DNA of 64,000 nucleotides. It comes from Pseudomonas sp. ADAK13. Its GTDB lineage: Bacteria > Pseudomonadota > Gammaproteobacteria > Pseudomonadales > Pseudomonadaceae. The notes below the pieces were generated by a model. That model ran no database searches. It was not told the DNA's origin and saw only the letters and a program-made list of their open reading frames with translations. Below, piece after piece: positions 55,160 through 63,225 of the stretch. The DNA is taken from assembly GCF_012935715.1 (NCBI RefSeq), contig NZ_CP052860.1:5394001-5458000 (forward strand). Direction: 5' to 3'. The stretch's first letter is position 1, and each line of letters starts with the position of its first letter. The translations under genes and the position numbers were made by a program.

Positions 55160-56089
55160 ATGAAACGCAAAATGCCCGGTCTCAACGCCCTTAAAGCTTT
55201 CGAAGTCGCCGGCAGTACCGGCAGTTTTACCCGGGCTGCCGAGCTGTTGAACGTGACGCAGAGTGCGGTCAGCCGGCAGGTGCGCCAGCTGGAAGAACAG
55301 TTGGGCGAGGCCCTGCTGGAGCGTCGGCATCATCACCTGGAATTGACCAGCGCCGGGCGGGTATTGCTGCGGGCGTTGCATCAGTCGTTCGACAAGATCG
55401 AGCTGACGGTGCGCAGTATCCAGCAGAAGTCCCACGCCAATCGGCTGCATATCAATGCGCCGCCGACGTTTACCAATCGCTGGTTGATGCCGCGTTTGGG
55501 GCGGTTGCGTGAGCAGCATCCGGAGTTGGAGTTGAGCATCACCACGCGGTTGCAGGACAGCCTGGCGGAGACCAGCACGCTGGATTGTGCGATTCGGTTT
55601 GGGGATGGGGAGTGGGATGGGTTGGACAGTTCGTTGTTGATTCAGGAGCGGCATATCGCGGTGTGTGCACCGTCGTTGTATGCCCGGGAGTGGAGTGACG
55701 GGATTGACCTGAATCGCATGACGTTACTGCATGTGTTGGCGCGGGAGGATCAGCGGTATTTGACGTGGAAGCATTGGCTGGATGCGGCGCGGATCAGTGG
55801 GGTTGATATCGAGGGTGGGTATGAGTTTGACCTGCTGGATCTGGCGATCCGGGCGGCGATTGATGGGTTGGGGATTACCATTGCGGATTGGCATATGGTG
55901 GCTTCGGAATTGGCCAGTGGGCAGTTGACGCAGGTGTTGAATGTGCATGTGGAGGGGCACCAGTCGTATTGGTTAGTGACCCGGCCGGAGCAGACTGACT
56001 CGCCGCAGTTGCAGGTGTTTGGGCAGTGGTTGCAGGAGGAGATCTGGTTGGCTCAGCGGCAGTTGGAGCCTTCTTTGGCGGCTGTTTGA
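55160..56089 (+). CDS. LysR-family regulator (GcvA-like)
   Basis: Regulator of 309 residues. The HTH is SFTRAAELLNVTQSAVSRQVRQLE (about residues 22-45) and the effector domain opens with LHINAPPTFTNRWL, the GcvA branch. The ATG at 55160 is used; 55172 (MPGLNALKAF) is possible. It is divergent from the MFS gene and may regulate it. From about 55500 on, codon use shifts to GGG, TTG and ATT, unlike the first third and the neighbours. Confidence 0.87.
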   Translation: MKRKMPGLNALKAFEVAGSTGSFTRAAELLNVTQSAVSRQVRQLEEQLGEALLERRHHHLELTSAGRVLLRALHQSFDKIELTVRSIQQKSHANRLHINAPPTFTNRWLMPRLGRLREQHPELELSITTRLQDSLAETSTLDCAIRFGDGEWDGLDSSLLIQERHIAVCAPSLYAREWSDGIDLNRMTLLHVLAREDQRYLTWKHWLDAARISGVDIEGGYEFDLLDLAIRAAIDGLGITIADWHMVASELASGQLTQVLNVHVEGHQSYWLVTRPEQTDSPQLQVFGQWLQEEIWLAQRQLEPSLAAV

Positions 56090-56123
56090 TTGTGTACATA
56101 TCCGTTGTTGCGGTAACGGCGGC

Positions 56124-56430
56124 TTATGGTTTCGCTCTTACAGCGACTCACTTTGGAAAAGCCCCAAAGTAAGCAAAGGGCTCTGCCCCGCCTGTCGGCA
56201 CCTCGCCCAGGCTCGGTGTTCCCTCACTCCGGCATTGCTCCGCGGGCCGCCGCGACGGGGCGTCCCTGCCCCGTCGCGGCTAAACCGGCGTCCTGCCGGT
56301 TTACCCGCTCCTCAATCCCTGCGTTCGGCCTCGGGCTTATTGGGGCAGTCAGAGCCAGATCAAGATCAAAAGCCAGAGCACAGCGGCCTACAGGCCGGCT
56401 TGAGTGGTAGAAGCCAGAGCAAAAGCCAAA
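56124..56430. repeat. Long inverted repeat, left arm
   Basis: About 300 bp matching the reverse complement of 56566-56885 in long blocks, including GCGACGGGGCGTCCCTGCCC and the CCGGCGTCCTGCCGG palindrome. Small open frames inside have no family support. Part of the 847-bp gene-free stretch 56090-56936. Confidence 0.85.
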
Positions 56431-56469
56431 GCGAAAGCCAAATCTGAAACTGATGCAGCTCTGCTTTTC

Positions 56470-56556
56470 TGTGGGAGCTGGCTTGCCTGCGATGCAGACA
56501 ACTCGGTCTCTCAGGTACACCGAGGCGAGGCCATCGCAGGCAAGCCAGCTCCCACA
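56470..56556. repeat. REP doublet in the centre of the long palindrome
   Basis: TGTGGGAGCTGGCTTGCC-type arms in inverted order, sitting almost exactly between the two long arms. Confidence 0.88.
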
Positions 56557-56565
56557 TTTGACCGT

Positions 56566-56885
56566 GCCCGCTCTGGCTTTTGATTTTGATCTTGCCTTTG
56601 CTTCACACCACTCAAGCCGGCCTGTAGGCCGCTGTGCTGTTGATCTGCTTTTGATCTTGATCTTAGGCGCCCCGTTAAACCACGCTGGCCGAACGCAGGT
56701 AGTACGGAGCGGGTAAACCGGCAGGACGCCGGTTTAGCCGCGACGGGGCAGGGACGCCCCGTCGCGGCGGCCCGCGCAGTAGTACCGGAGAGAGGGCACA
56801 CCGAGCCTGAGCGAGGTGCCGAGTGGTGGGGCAAGAGCGTTTTGCTTACTTTTGCGCTGTTCAAAAGTGAGCCGCTGTAAGAGCG
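56566..56885. repeat. Long inverted repeat, right arm
   Basis: Diverged reverse complement of 56124-56430. Ends in a block GCCGCTGTAAGAGCGGAACC equivalent to the start of the left arm. Confidence 0.85.
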
Positions 56886-56936
56886 GAACCCATATCAGCC
56901 ATCACCCAAATAACGGATATTCACTCACTCAATCAA

Positions 56937-57422
56937 TCAACCCAACCCCAACCGCTCATGCCACTCGGCAATCGACTCCTTCGGATACTCATCAAACCGC
57001 AAATCCCCCGGCCGAACACTCACCTCAACCCAAGGCGCCTTCGACCCCAGCATCAAATGCGTATGCTCCGGCGGCACCGGCAACGGCGTATCAATCGCCG
57101 AAGCAAACGGATGAATCAACTCCGGCCACTCCGGACTGAACAACCACAACCCCGACCCACACTGCGAACAAAAATGCCGCTCGGCCGTGCTCGCATGCGC
57201 CCGGCTATCCCCCGGTCCCTTCATCCGCGCGTGATAAACCGAAATCAACTTGCGCCCCCGCACCTTCAAGCTTTTAGCGTCGCCCCCAAGGTTGATCGCA
57301 TACCCGCCACCCCCCTGGGTCTTGCGACAAATCGAGCAGTGACACCGCTGATAGGGATACGGATGCGCACTCTCAAGACTGAACGTAACCGCGCCGCAAT
57401 GGCAGGAACCTTCAAGCTGCAT
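56937..57422 (-). CDS. GFA (CENP-V/DUF636) zinc-binding family protein
   Basis: Small protein of 161 residues with the GFA metal motifs: SCHCGAVTF (Cys7, Cys9), RCHCSICRK (Cys27, 29, 32) and HFCSQCGSG near residue 95. The family includes the glutathione-dependent formaldehyde-activating enzyme Gfa, but most members have unknown activity and this one should not be equated with Gfa. It stands alone, 34 bp after the LysR gene stop on the same strand. Confidence 0.85.
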   Translation of the reverse strand: MQLEGSCHCGAVTFSLESAHPYPYQRCHCSICRKTQGGGGYAINLGGDAKSLKVRGRKLISVYHARMKGPGDSRAHASTAERHFCSQCGSGLWLFSPEWPELIHPFASAIDTPLPVPPEHTHLMLGSKAPWVEVSVRPGDLRFDEYPKESIAEWHERLGLG

Positions 57423-57456
57423 GACCTGATCTCCTTCGCAAAAGATGAACGTTAGC

Positions 57457-58368
57457 TTAGGCGCCCGGCAGCCGAGGCGGTTCCATCTCCGGCATCAAGG
57501 TCGCGATCAACGCACGAATGGTCCCCGGCAACGCCTCCAACTCCCGCACCAGGATGCTGCGCTCGCGCACGGCCCAGACCTCATCCAGCCTGACCGTCAC
57601 CAACTGCATGGTCCGACTGTGCCGCACCGCCGCCGACTCGGGAATGATGCCGATCCCGACGCCAGCCTCGACCATCCGGCAGATCGCCTCGAAGCTCGAC
57701 ATCTGGATGCGCAACGACAAGTGTTTGCCCAGCCGTTCCACGTGCTCCCGCAGGAAACTCAGCAACGTGCTGCCGTCATGCAGGCCGATATGCTGATAGG
57801 CCAGGGTTTGCTCCAGCGTCACCGAAGGCAGGGCCGCCAGGGGATGCCCCACCGGCACCGTGAGCACCAGGTGGTCGGTGCTGAAATGCAACACCTGCAA
57901 GCCCGACGCCTCCACCGGGCCGGCGATGATGCCCATGTCGCTGGTGCCGTCGAGCACGCCGCGCACGATGTCACGGGACAACCGCTCCTGCAGGTCCACG
58001 GTCACGCCGGGCCGCTGGGACAGGAAGCCGGCCAGCACTTCAGGAAGAAACTCGGTCACCGCCGTGGTGTTGGCGAAGATGCGGATGTGCCCGGCCGAAT
58101 CGATGCCGTATTGGGTGAACTCGCTTTTCAGGTAATCCACCTGGCGCATGATCAACCGCGCGTGGTGCAGCAGGCGTTCGCCCGCCGGGGTGATTTCCAC
58201 GCCACGGCTGTCGCGGTACAGCAGGCGGGTGTCGAGTTGGCCTTCCAGGGCCTTGATCCGCGCGCTGGCGGCGGCGGGCGAGAGGAACGCGCGCTTGGCA
58301 CCCTGGGTCAGGCTGGGGGATTCGGCGATATGGATAAACAGGCGTAAGTCCGCCAGATCAAAGTGCAT
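57457..58368 (-). CDS. LysR-family regulator of the itaconate operon
   Basis: Regulator of 303 residues, HTH at about residues 17-40 (SLTQGAKRAFLSPAAASARIK). It is divergent from the itaconyl-CoA hydratase gene, as is PA0877 (RipR/ItcR) in Pseudomonas aeruginosa, and is therefore the likely itaconate-responsive activator. The ATG at 58368 is preferred; the longer frame reads through a REP element. The 263-bp gap to 58632 carries a REP doublet. Confidence 0.87.
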   Translation of the reverse strand: MHFDLADLRLFIHIAESPSLTQGAKRAFLSPAAASARIKALEGQLDTRLLYRDSRGVEITPAGERLLHHARLIMRQVDYLKSEFTQYGIDSAGHIRIFANTTAVTEFLPEVLAGFLSQRPGVTVDLQERLSRDIVRGVLDGTSDMGIIAGPVEASGLQVLHFSTDHLVLTVPVGHPLAALPSVTLEQTLAYQHIGLHDGSTLLSFLREHVERLGKHLSLRIQMSSFEAICRMVEAGVGIGIIPESAAVRHSRTMQLVTVRLDEVWAVRERSILVRELEALPGTIRALIATLMPEMEPPRLPGA

Positions 58369-58399
58369 GGAAGGCTCCGGGGCAGCGACGAAGAACCCA

Positions 58400-58488
58400 T
58401 GTGGGAGCTGGCCTGCCTGCGATAGCGGTGGGCCAACCAAAGCAGTGTTGACTGACAGGGCGCTATCGCAGGCAAGCCAGCTCCCACA
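58400..58488. repeat. REP doublet between regulator and itaconate operon
   Basis: TGTGGGAGCTGGCCTGCC-type arm and its complement; one base differs from the other copies (GGCC for GGCT). Confidence 0.88.
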
Positions 58489-58631
58489 TTGATCATCCGG
58501 GTTCTTGAGATCTTTTTATGGGCGATGGCGTTCAGCATAGCCGAACGCTGCTTTATTGAAATGCAAATTCTCAGAACGGCCACGGCCCAGCATGATCCGG
58601 TTCAGATTCCCTGCCCGAGGACATGTACCTG

Positions 58632-59450
58632 ATGAGCGCCACAGACTGGATCGGCCGTAGCGAAACAGCCCACGACCACTTGAGCCACAACCTGCTCAAA
58701 CGCATCGCCGCCACCTTTGGCGAAGCAGTGCCGGCGGACGGCGAGGCGGTGCCGCCCCTGTGGCAATGGTGTTTTTTCCAGGACCCGCTGCCCGAGTCCG
58801 CCCTGGGCGGTGACGGCCATCCAGCCCGTGGCGGCTTCCTGCCGCCGGCCGATAACCGCAATCGCATGTGGGCCGGTGGGCGTATCGAGTTCTTCCATGC
58901 ATTGCGGGCGGGTGAGTCCGCCACCCGGGTGTCGACCATCACCCAGGTGGAAGAAAAAACCGGCCGCACCGGTTCGTTGCTGTTCGTCACCGTGCGCCAC
59001 GACTATTCCCAGGACGGCCGCCTGGCCCTGCGCGAAGAACAGGACATCGTCTACCGCGAACCCACGCCGCCCAAGCAGGGCAGTGGTGATGTGCTGCCCG
59101 AAGGCGCCTGGCGCGAAGCGGTCGACCCGACGCCGACCCTGTTGTTTCGCTACAGCGCCGTGACCTTCAACGGCCACCGCATCCATTACGACTACCCCTA
59201 TGTCACCGGCACCGAAGGGTATTCGGGGCTGGTGGTGCACGGGCCGCTGATCGCCACCCTGAGTCTGCGCGCCTTTTGCCGCGCAAACCCCGAGGCCACG
59301 TTGCGCCGTTTTTCGTATCGCGGCGTGCGCCCATTGATTGCCCCGCAACCCTTTGACGTCGGCGGGCGCATCACCGGGCCTGGTGTGGCTGAACTCTGGG
59401 CGGGCAACGCTGACGGCCTGGCCCAGCGCGCCGAACTGCATTTCGAATAA
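58632..59450 (+). CDS. ich: Itaconyl-CoA hydratase (MaoC-like)
   Basis: Cytoplasmic hydratase of 272 residues adding water to itaconyl-CoA to give citramalyl-CoA. The hotdog-fold MaoC region with the hydratase motif is in the C-terminal half (YSAVTFNGHRIHYD, VHGPLIATL), and the N-terminal half is a degenerate FAS1-type hotdog, as in mesaconyl-CoA hydratase relatives. An ATG at 58623 lies only two bases after GAGG, so 58632 (MSATDWIGR) is chosen, with modest certainty. Name rests mainly on operon order, matching PA0878. Confidence 0.82.
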   Translation: MSATDWIGRSETAHDHLSHNLLKRIAATFGEAVPADGEAVPPLWQWCFFQDPLPESALGGDGHPARGGFLPPADNRNRMWAGGRIEFFHALRAGESATRVSTITQVEEKTGRTGSLLFVTVRHDYSQDGRLALREEQDIVYREPTPPKQGSGDVLPEGAWREAVDPTPTLLFRYSAVTFNGHRIHYDYPYVTGTEGYSGLVVHGPLIATLSLRAFCRANPEATLRRFSYRGVRPLIAPQPFDVGGRITGPGVAELWAGNADGLAQRAELHFE

Positions 59451-59481
59451 ACCTCCAAGAACAACAGGCGGAGAGCCGTTA

Positions 59482-60645
59482 ATGAACCCGAATGACAACG
59501 AAGAACTGAATGCCATCCGCGAAGGTGTGCGCGCCCTGTGCGCCGAATTCGACGCCGCCTACTGGCGCAAGGTCGACGAGGAAAAAGGCTTCCCCGAAGC
59601 CTTCGTCAAGGCCCTGACCGACGCCGGCTGGCTGTCGGCAATGATCCCGGAAGCCTACGGCGGCTCCGGCCTCGGGCTGGCGGAAGCCTCGGTGATTCTG
59701 GAAGAAGTGAACCGCTGCGGCGGCAACTCCGGCACCGTCCACGGCCAGATGTACAACATGTTCACCTTGCTGCGTCACGGCAGCGAAGCGCAGAAAAGCT
59801 TCTACCTGCCCAAGCTCGCCAACGGCGAACTGCGCCTGCAATCGATGGCCGTGACCGAGCCCACCACCGGCACCGACACCACCAAGATCAAGACCACTGC
59901 GGTCAAGCGTGGCGACAAGTACGTGATCAACGGCCAGAAGGTGTGGATCTCGCGGGTGCAGCATTCCGACCTGATGATCCTGCTGGCGCGCACCACGCCG
60001 CTGGCCGAGGTGAAGAAAAAATCCGAAGGCATGTCGATCTTCCTGGTCGACCTGCGGGAAGCCATCGGCAACGGCCTGACCGTGCAGCCCATCGCCAACA
60101 TGGTCAATCACGAGACCAATGAGCTGTTCTTCGACAACCTGGAGTTGCCCCTCGACAGCCTGATTGGCGAGGAGGGCAAGGGCTTCCGCTACATCCTCGA
60201 CGGGCTCAATGCCGAACGCACCCTGATCGCCGCCGAGTGCATTGGTGACGGTCGCTGGTTTATCGAGAAAGCCAGCGCCTATGCCCGCGACCGCGTGGTG
60301 TTTGGCCGGCCCATCGGGCAGAACCAGGGCGTGCAGTTCCCGATTGCCGAAGCGCATATCGAAATCGAAGCCGCCGACCTGATGCGCTGGCGTGCCTGTG
60401 AGGAATACGACAGCGGCGCCAATGCCGGGGCCAGTGCGAACATGGCCAAGTACCTGGCGGCCAAGGCGTCCTGGGAGGCCGCCAACGCCTGCCTGCAAAC
60501 CCACGGCGGCTTCGGGTTTGCCTGCGAATACGACGTGGAGCGCAAGTTCCGCGAGACCCGCCTGTACCAGGTCGCGCCGATCTCCACCAACCTGATCCTG
60601 TCCTACGTGGCCGAGCATTTGCTCGAACTGCCACGCAGCTTCTGA
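59482..60645 (+). CDS. Acyl-CoA dehydrogenase of the itaconate operon
   Basis: FAD-dependent dehydrogenase of 387 residues. The substrate and flavin motifs SMAVTEPTTGTDTT and WISRVQHSD are visible. Glu245 (LNAERTLIA) lies at the helix-G position used as catalytic base by isovaleryl-CoA dehydrogenase, while the C-terminal Glu of MCAD-type enzymes is replaced (LYQVAPIST). It is thus of the isovaleryl-CoA dehydrogenase type. The role is not needed for itaconate itself; it may feed related acids into the route. Corresponds to PA0879 by position. Start at 59482 with GGAG upstream, 31 bp after ich. Confidence 0.88.
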   Translation: MNPNDNEELNAIREGVRALCAEFDAAYWRKVDEEKGFPEAFVKALTDAGWLSAMIPEAYGGSGLGLAEASVILEEVNRCGGNSGTVHGQMYNMFTLLRHGSEAQKSFYLPKLANGELRLQSMAVTEPTTGTDTTKIKTTAVKRGDKYVINGQKVWISRVQHSDLMILLARTTPLAEVKKKSEGMSIFLVDLREAIGNGLTVQPIANMVNHETNELFFDNLELPLDSLIGEEGKGFRYILDGLNAERTLIAAECIGDGRWFIEKASAYARDRVVFGRPIGQNQGVQFPIAEAHIEIEAADLMRWRACEEYDSGANAGASANMAKYLAAKASWEAANACLQTHGGFGFACEYDVERKFRETRLYQVAPISTNLILSYVAEHLLELPRSF

Positions 60646-60655
60646 GGCGCCGACC

Positions 60656-62005
60656 ATGAGCCATACCCAAGCGCTGTGCCGGTTCCTCGCCGAGTTGGCG
60701 TACGAACAATTGCCGGACGAGGTGCTCGCCCGCACGGAAGACCTGTTCCTCGACTGGCTCGCCTCGGCGCTGGCCAGCAAGGACGCCCATCCGATCCCGT
60801 TGTTCGAGCGTTATGCGCGCACGATGGGCCCGGCCAATGGCCCGGCGCAGGTGATCGTCAACGGCGGCAGCAGCAGCGCCTATTTCGCTGCGCTGGTGAA
60901 CGGCGCGTCGTCGCACCTGGTGGAGCAGGATGACCTGCACAACAGCTCGGTCTTGCACCCGGCGACGGTGGTGTTTCCGGCGGCATTCGCGGCCGCGCAA
61001 GACCTCGGCAAGTCGGGCCGCGAACTGCTGCTGGCGTCGGTGGCCGGTTACGAAGCCGGGATTCGCATCGGCGAATTCATGGGCCGTTCCCACTACCGGA
61101 TCTTCCACACCACGGCCACCGTCGGCACCCTCGCGGCGGCTGTCGCGGTGGGCAAGCTGCTGGATTTCAACCAAGAGCAATTCATTAACCTGCTGGGCAG
61201 TGCCGGCACTCAGGCGGCCGGTTTGTGGGAGTTCCTGCGGGATGCCGCCGACTCCAAGCAACTGCACACCGCCAAGGCGGCGGCCGATGGTTTGCTGGCC
61301 GCCTATTTGACGGCGGACGGGCTGACGGGGGCGCGCAATATCCTGGAAGGCGACCAGGGCATGGCCGCCGGCATGTCCACCGACGCGGACCCCAGCAAAC
61401 TGTCGGATCGCCTCGGCAGCCGCTGGGCGCTGCTGGAAACCTCGTTCAAGTTCCACGCCTCGTGCCGCCACACCCATCCGGCCGCCGATGCGTTGCTGGA
61501 CCTGATGCAGCGTGAAGGCCTCAGCCATCACCACATCACCCACGTGGAAACCCGGGTTCACCAGGGCGCCATCGACGTGCTGGGCCGGGTAACGCTGCCG
61601 CAGACCGTGCACCAGGCCAAGTTCTCCATGGGCACCGTGCTGGGTCTGATTGCCGTGCATGGCAAGGCCGGGCTGACTGAGTTTCACGAGTTGGCGCTTA
61701 ACGACGGGGCTGTGTCGGCGTTTCGCGACAAGGTCAGCATGACCCTCGACGCCGAGGTCGACGGTGCCTATCCCCAACGCTGGCTGGGCCGGGTGATCGT
61801 GACCACGGCCGATGGCCGTACCTTGCACGGCGCCATCGACGAACCCAAGGGCGACCCCGGCAACACCCTGAACCGTGCAGAACTGGCCGATAAGTTCCAG
61901 CGCCTGACCCAATTCAGCGGCGCCCGCACGCCCGCGCAAACCGCCGGGCTGATCGAAAAAGTCTGGGACCTGCGCAACGCGGTGTCCCTCGCTCACTGGC
62001 TTTAA
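60656..62005 (+). CDS. MmgE/PrpD-family protein
   Basis: Protein of 449 residues related to 2-methylcitrate dehydratase PrpD. Seen are the N-terminal helical domain with LFLDWLASALASKD and the conserved FKFHASCRHTHPAADA segment near residue 262. Family members include dehydratases and cis-aconitate decarboxylase; here the partner is the itaconate operon, in the position of PA0881. The exact reaction is unknown. It begins 10 bp after the dehydrogenase gene. Confidence 0.85.
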   Translation: MSHTQALCRFLAELAYEQLPDEVLARTEDLFLDWLASALASKDAHPIPLFERYARTMGPANGPAQVIVNGGSSSAYFAALVNGASSHLVEQDDLHNSSVLHPATVVFPAAFAAAQDLGKSGRELLLASVAGYEAGIRIGEFMGRSHYRIFHTTATVGTLAAAVAVGKLLDFNQEQFINLLGSAGTQAAGLWEFLRDAADSKQLHTAKAAADGLLAAYLTADGLTGARNILEGDQGMAAGMSTDADPSKLSDRLGSRWALLETSFKFHASCRHTHPAADALLDLMQREGLSHHHITHVETRVHQGAIDVLGRVTLPQTVHQAKFSMGTVLGLIAVHGKAGLTEFHELALNDGAVSAFRDKVSMTLDAEVDGAYPQRWLGRVIVTTADGRTLHGAIDEPKGDPGNTLNRAELADKFQRLTQFSGARTPAQTAGLIEKVWDLRNAVSLAHWL

Positions 62006-62014
62006 GGAATCGTC

Positions 62015-63211
62015 ATGACTGCTAATCAACGACCGCTGGACGGCATCACCGTCGTCAGCCTGGAACACGCGATTGCCGCGCCGTTCTGTACCCGCCAGTT
62101 GGCCGACCTTGGGGCCCGTGTGATCAAGATCGAACGCCCGGGCGCCGGTGACTTTGCCCGTGGCTACGACGAGCGCGTGCGCGGGCTGGCCTCGCATTTC
62201 GTGTGGACCAACCGCTCCAAGGAAAGCCTGACCCTGGACCTCAAGCACGATGAGGCCGGGGACATCCTGGAAACCCTGCTGGCCGACGCCGACGTGCTGG
62301 TGCAGAACCTCGCACCGGGTGCTGCGGCGCGCATGGGACTGTCATTCGAGGCGCTGCATGAACGCTTCCCGCGGCTGATCGTGTGCGACATCTCCGGCTA
62401 TGGGGAGGGCGGGCCGTATGAGAAGAAAAAGGCCTACGACCTGCTGATCCAGAGCGAAGGCGGTTTCCTTTCGGTCACCGGTGGCCCGGGCGAGGACCAG
62501 ATGGCCAAGGCCGGCTGTTCGATCGCCGACATTTCCGCCGGGATGTATGCCTACAGCGGCATCCTCTCGGCGTTGCTGCTGCGGGGCAAGACCGGGCAGG
62601 GCAGCCGCATCGACGTCAGCATGCTGGAAAGCCTGGTGGAGTGGATGGGCTACCCGATGTACTACGCCTTCGACGGCGCACCCCAGCCACCGCGGGCGGG
62701 TGCGGCACATTCGACGATCTACCCGTACGGACCATTTCCTACCGGCGACGGCGGCACGGTGATGCTCGGGTTGCAGAACGAACGCGAATGGGCGGCGTTC
62801 TGCGACAAGGTGCTGCTCACGCCTGGGTTGGCCACCGACGAGCGTTTCTCGGCCAACTTCAAGCGTTCGGAAAATCGCGACGTGCTGCGCCAGATCATCG
62901 TCGACAGCTTCGCGCAAATGAGCGCCGAAGGTGTGATCCAGCGCCTGGAAGACGCGCAAATCGCCAGTGCCCGGGTCAACGACATGCAAGGCGTGTGGGA
63001 TCACCCGCAGCTCAAGGCCCGGGACAGCTGGCGCGAAGTCGACAGCCCGGCGGGCAAGTTGCCGTCGTTGCTGCCACCGGCGCGCAATGCCGCGTTTACC
63101 CCAAGGATGGACGCGGTGCCGGGGCTGGGACAGCACAGCCAGGGGATTCTCGACCAGTTGGGTTATTCCGCTGAAGCCATCGACAGCCTGCGTGCACGCG
63201 GCGTTATCTGA
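62015..63211 (+). CDS. ict: Itaconate CoA-transferase (CaiB/BaiF class III)
   Basis: Class III CoA-transferase of 398 residues that should move CoA from succinyl-CoA to itaconate. The catalytic Asp is Asp172 (IADISAGMYAY), and the family motif ARVIKIERPGAGDFAR lies near residues 34-49. It is placed between the PrpD gene and the lyase, as PA0882 in Pseudomonas aeruginosa. Start 9 bp after the PrpD gene stop. Confidence 0.88.
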   Translation: MTANQRPLDGITVVSLEHAIAAPFCTRQLADLGARVIKIERPGAGDFARGYDERVRGLASHFVWTNRSKESLTLDLKHDEAGDILETLLADADVLVQNLAPGAAARMGLSFEALHERFPRLIVCDISGYGEGGPYEKKKAYDLLIQSEGGFLSVTGGPGEDQMAKAGCSIADISAGMYAYSGILSALLLRGKTGQGSRIDVSMLESLVEWMGYPMYYAFDGAPQPPRAGAAHSTIYPYGPFPTGDGGTVMLGLQNEREWAAFCDKVLLTPGLATDERFSANFKRSENRDVLRQIIVDSFAQMSAEGVIQRLEDAQIASARVNDMQGVWDHPQLKARDSWREVDSPAGKLPSLLPPARNAAFTPRMDAVPGLGQHSQGILDQLGYSAEAIDSLRARGVI

Positions 63212-63225
63212 TCAGGAATTGAACG

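Noticed and set aside
56126..56864. Small open frames of about 90-117 codons in the long palindrome
   Set aside because: They translate repeated DNA (RCPVAAKPASCRFTR type), without ribosome-binding sites; such frames are usual annotation artefacts of this repeat.
56937..57422. Linking the GFA protein to the Fae homologue as a formaldehyde pathway
   Set aside because: They are 18 kb apart in unrelated operons, and GFA-family membership alone does not show formaldehyde activity.
3059..58488. REP doublets considered as a CRISPR array
   Set aside because: They are scattered single inverted pairs with unequal spacing over tens of kilobases, not direct repeats with spacers.
60260..62248. 662-codon frame opposite the dehydrogenase and PrpD genes
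   Set aside because: Crosses two clear genes in antisense and has no domain pattern.
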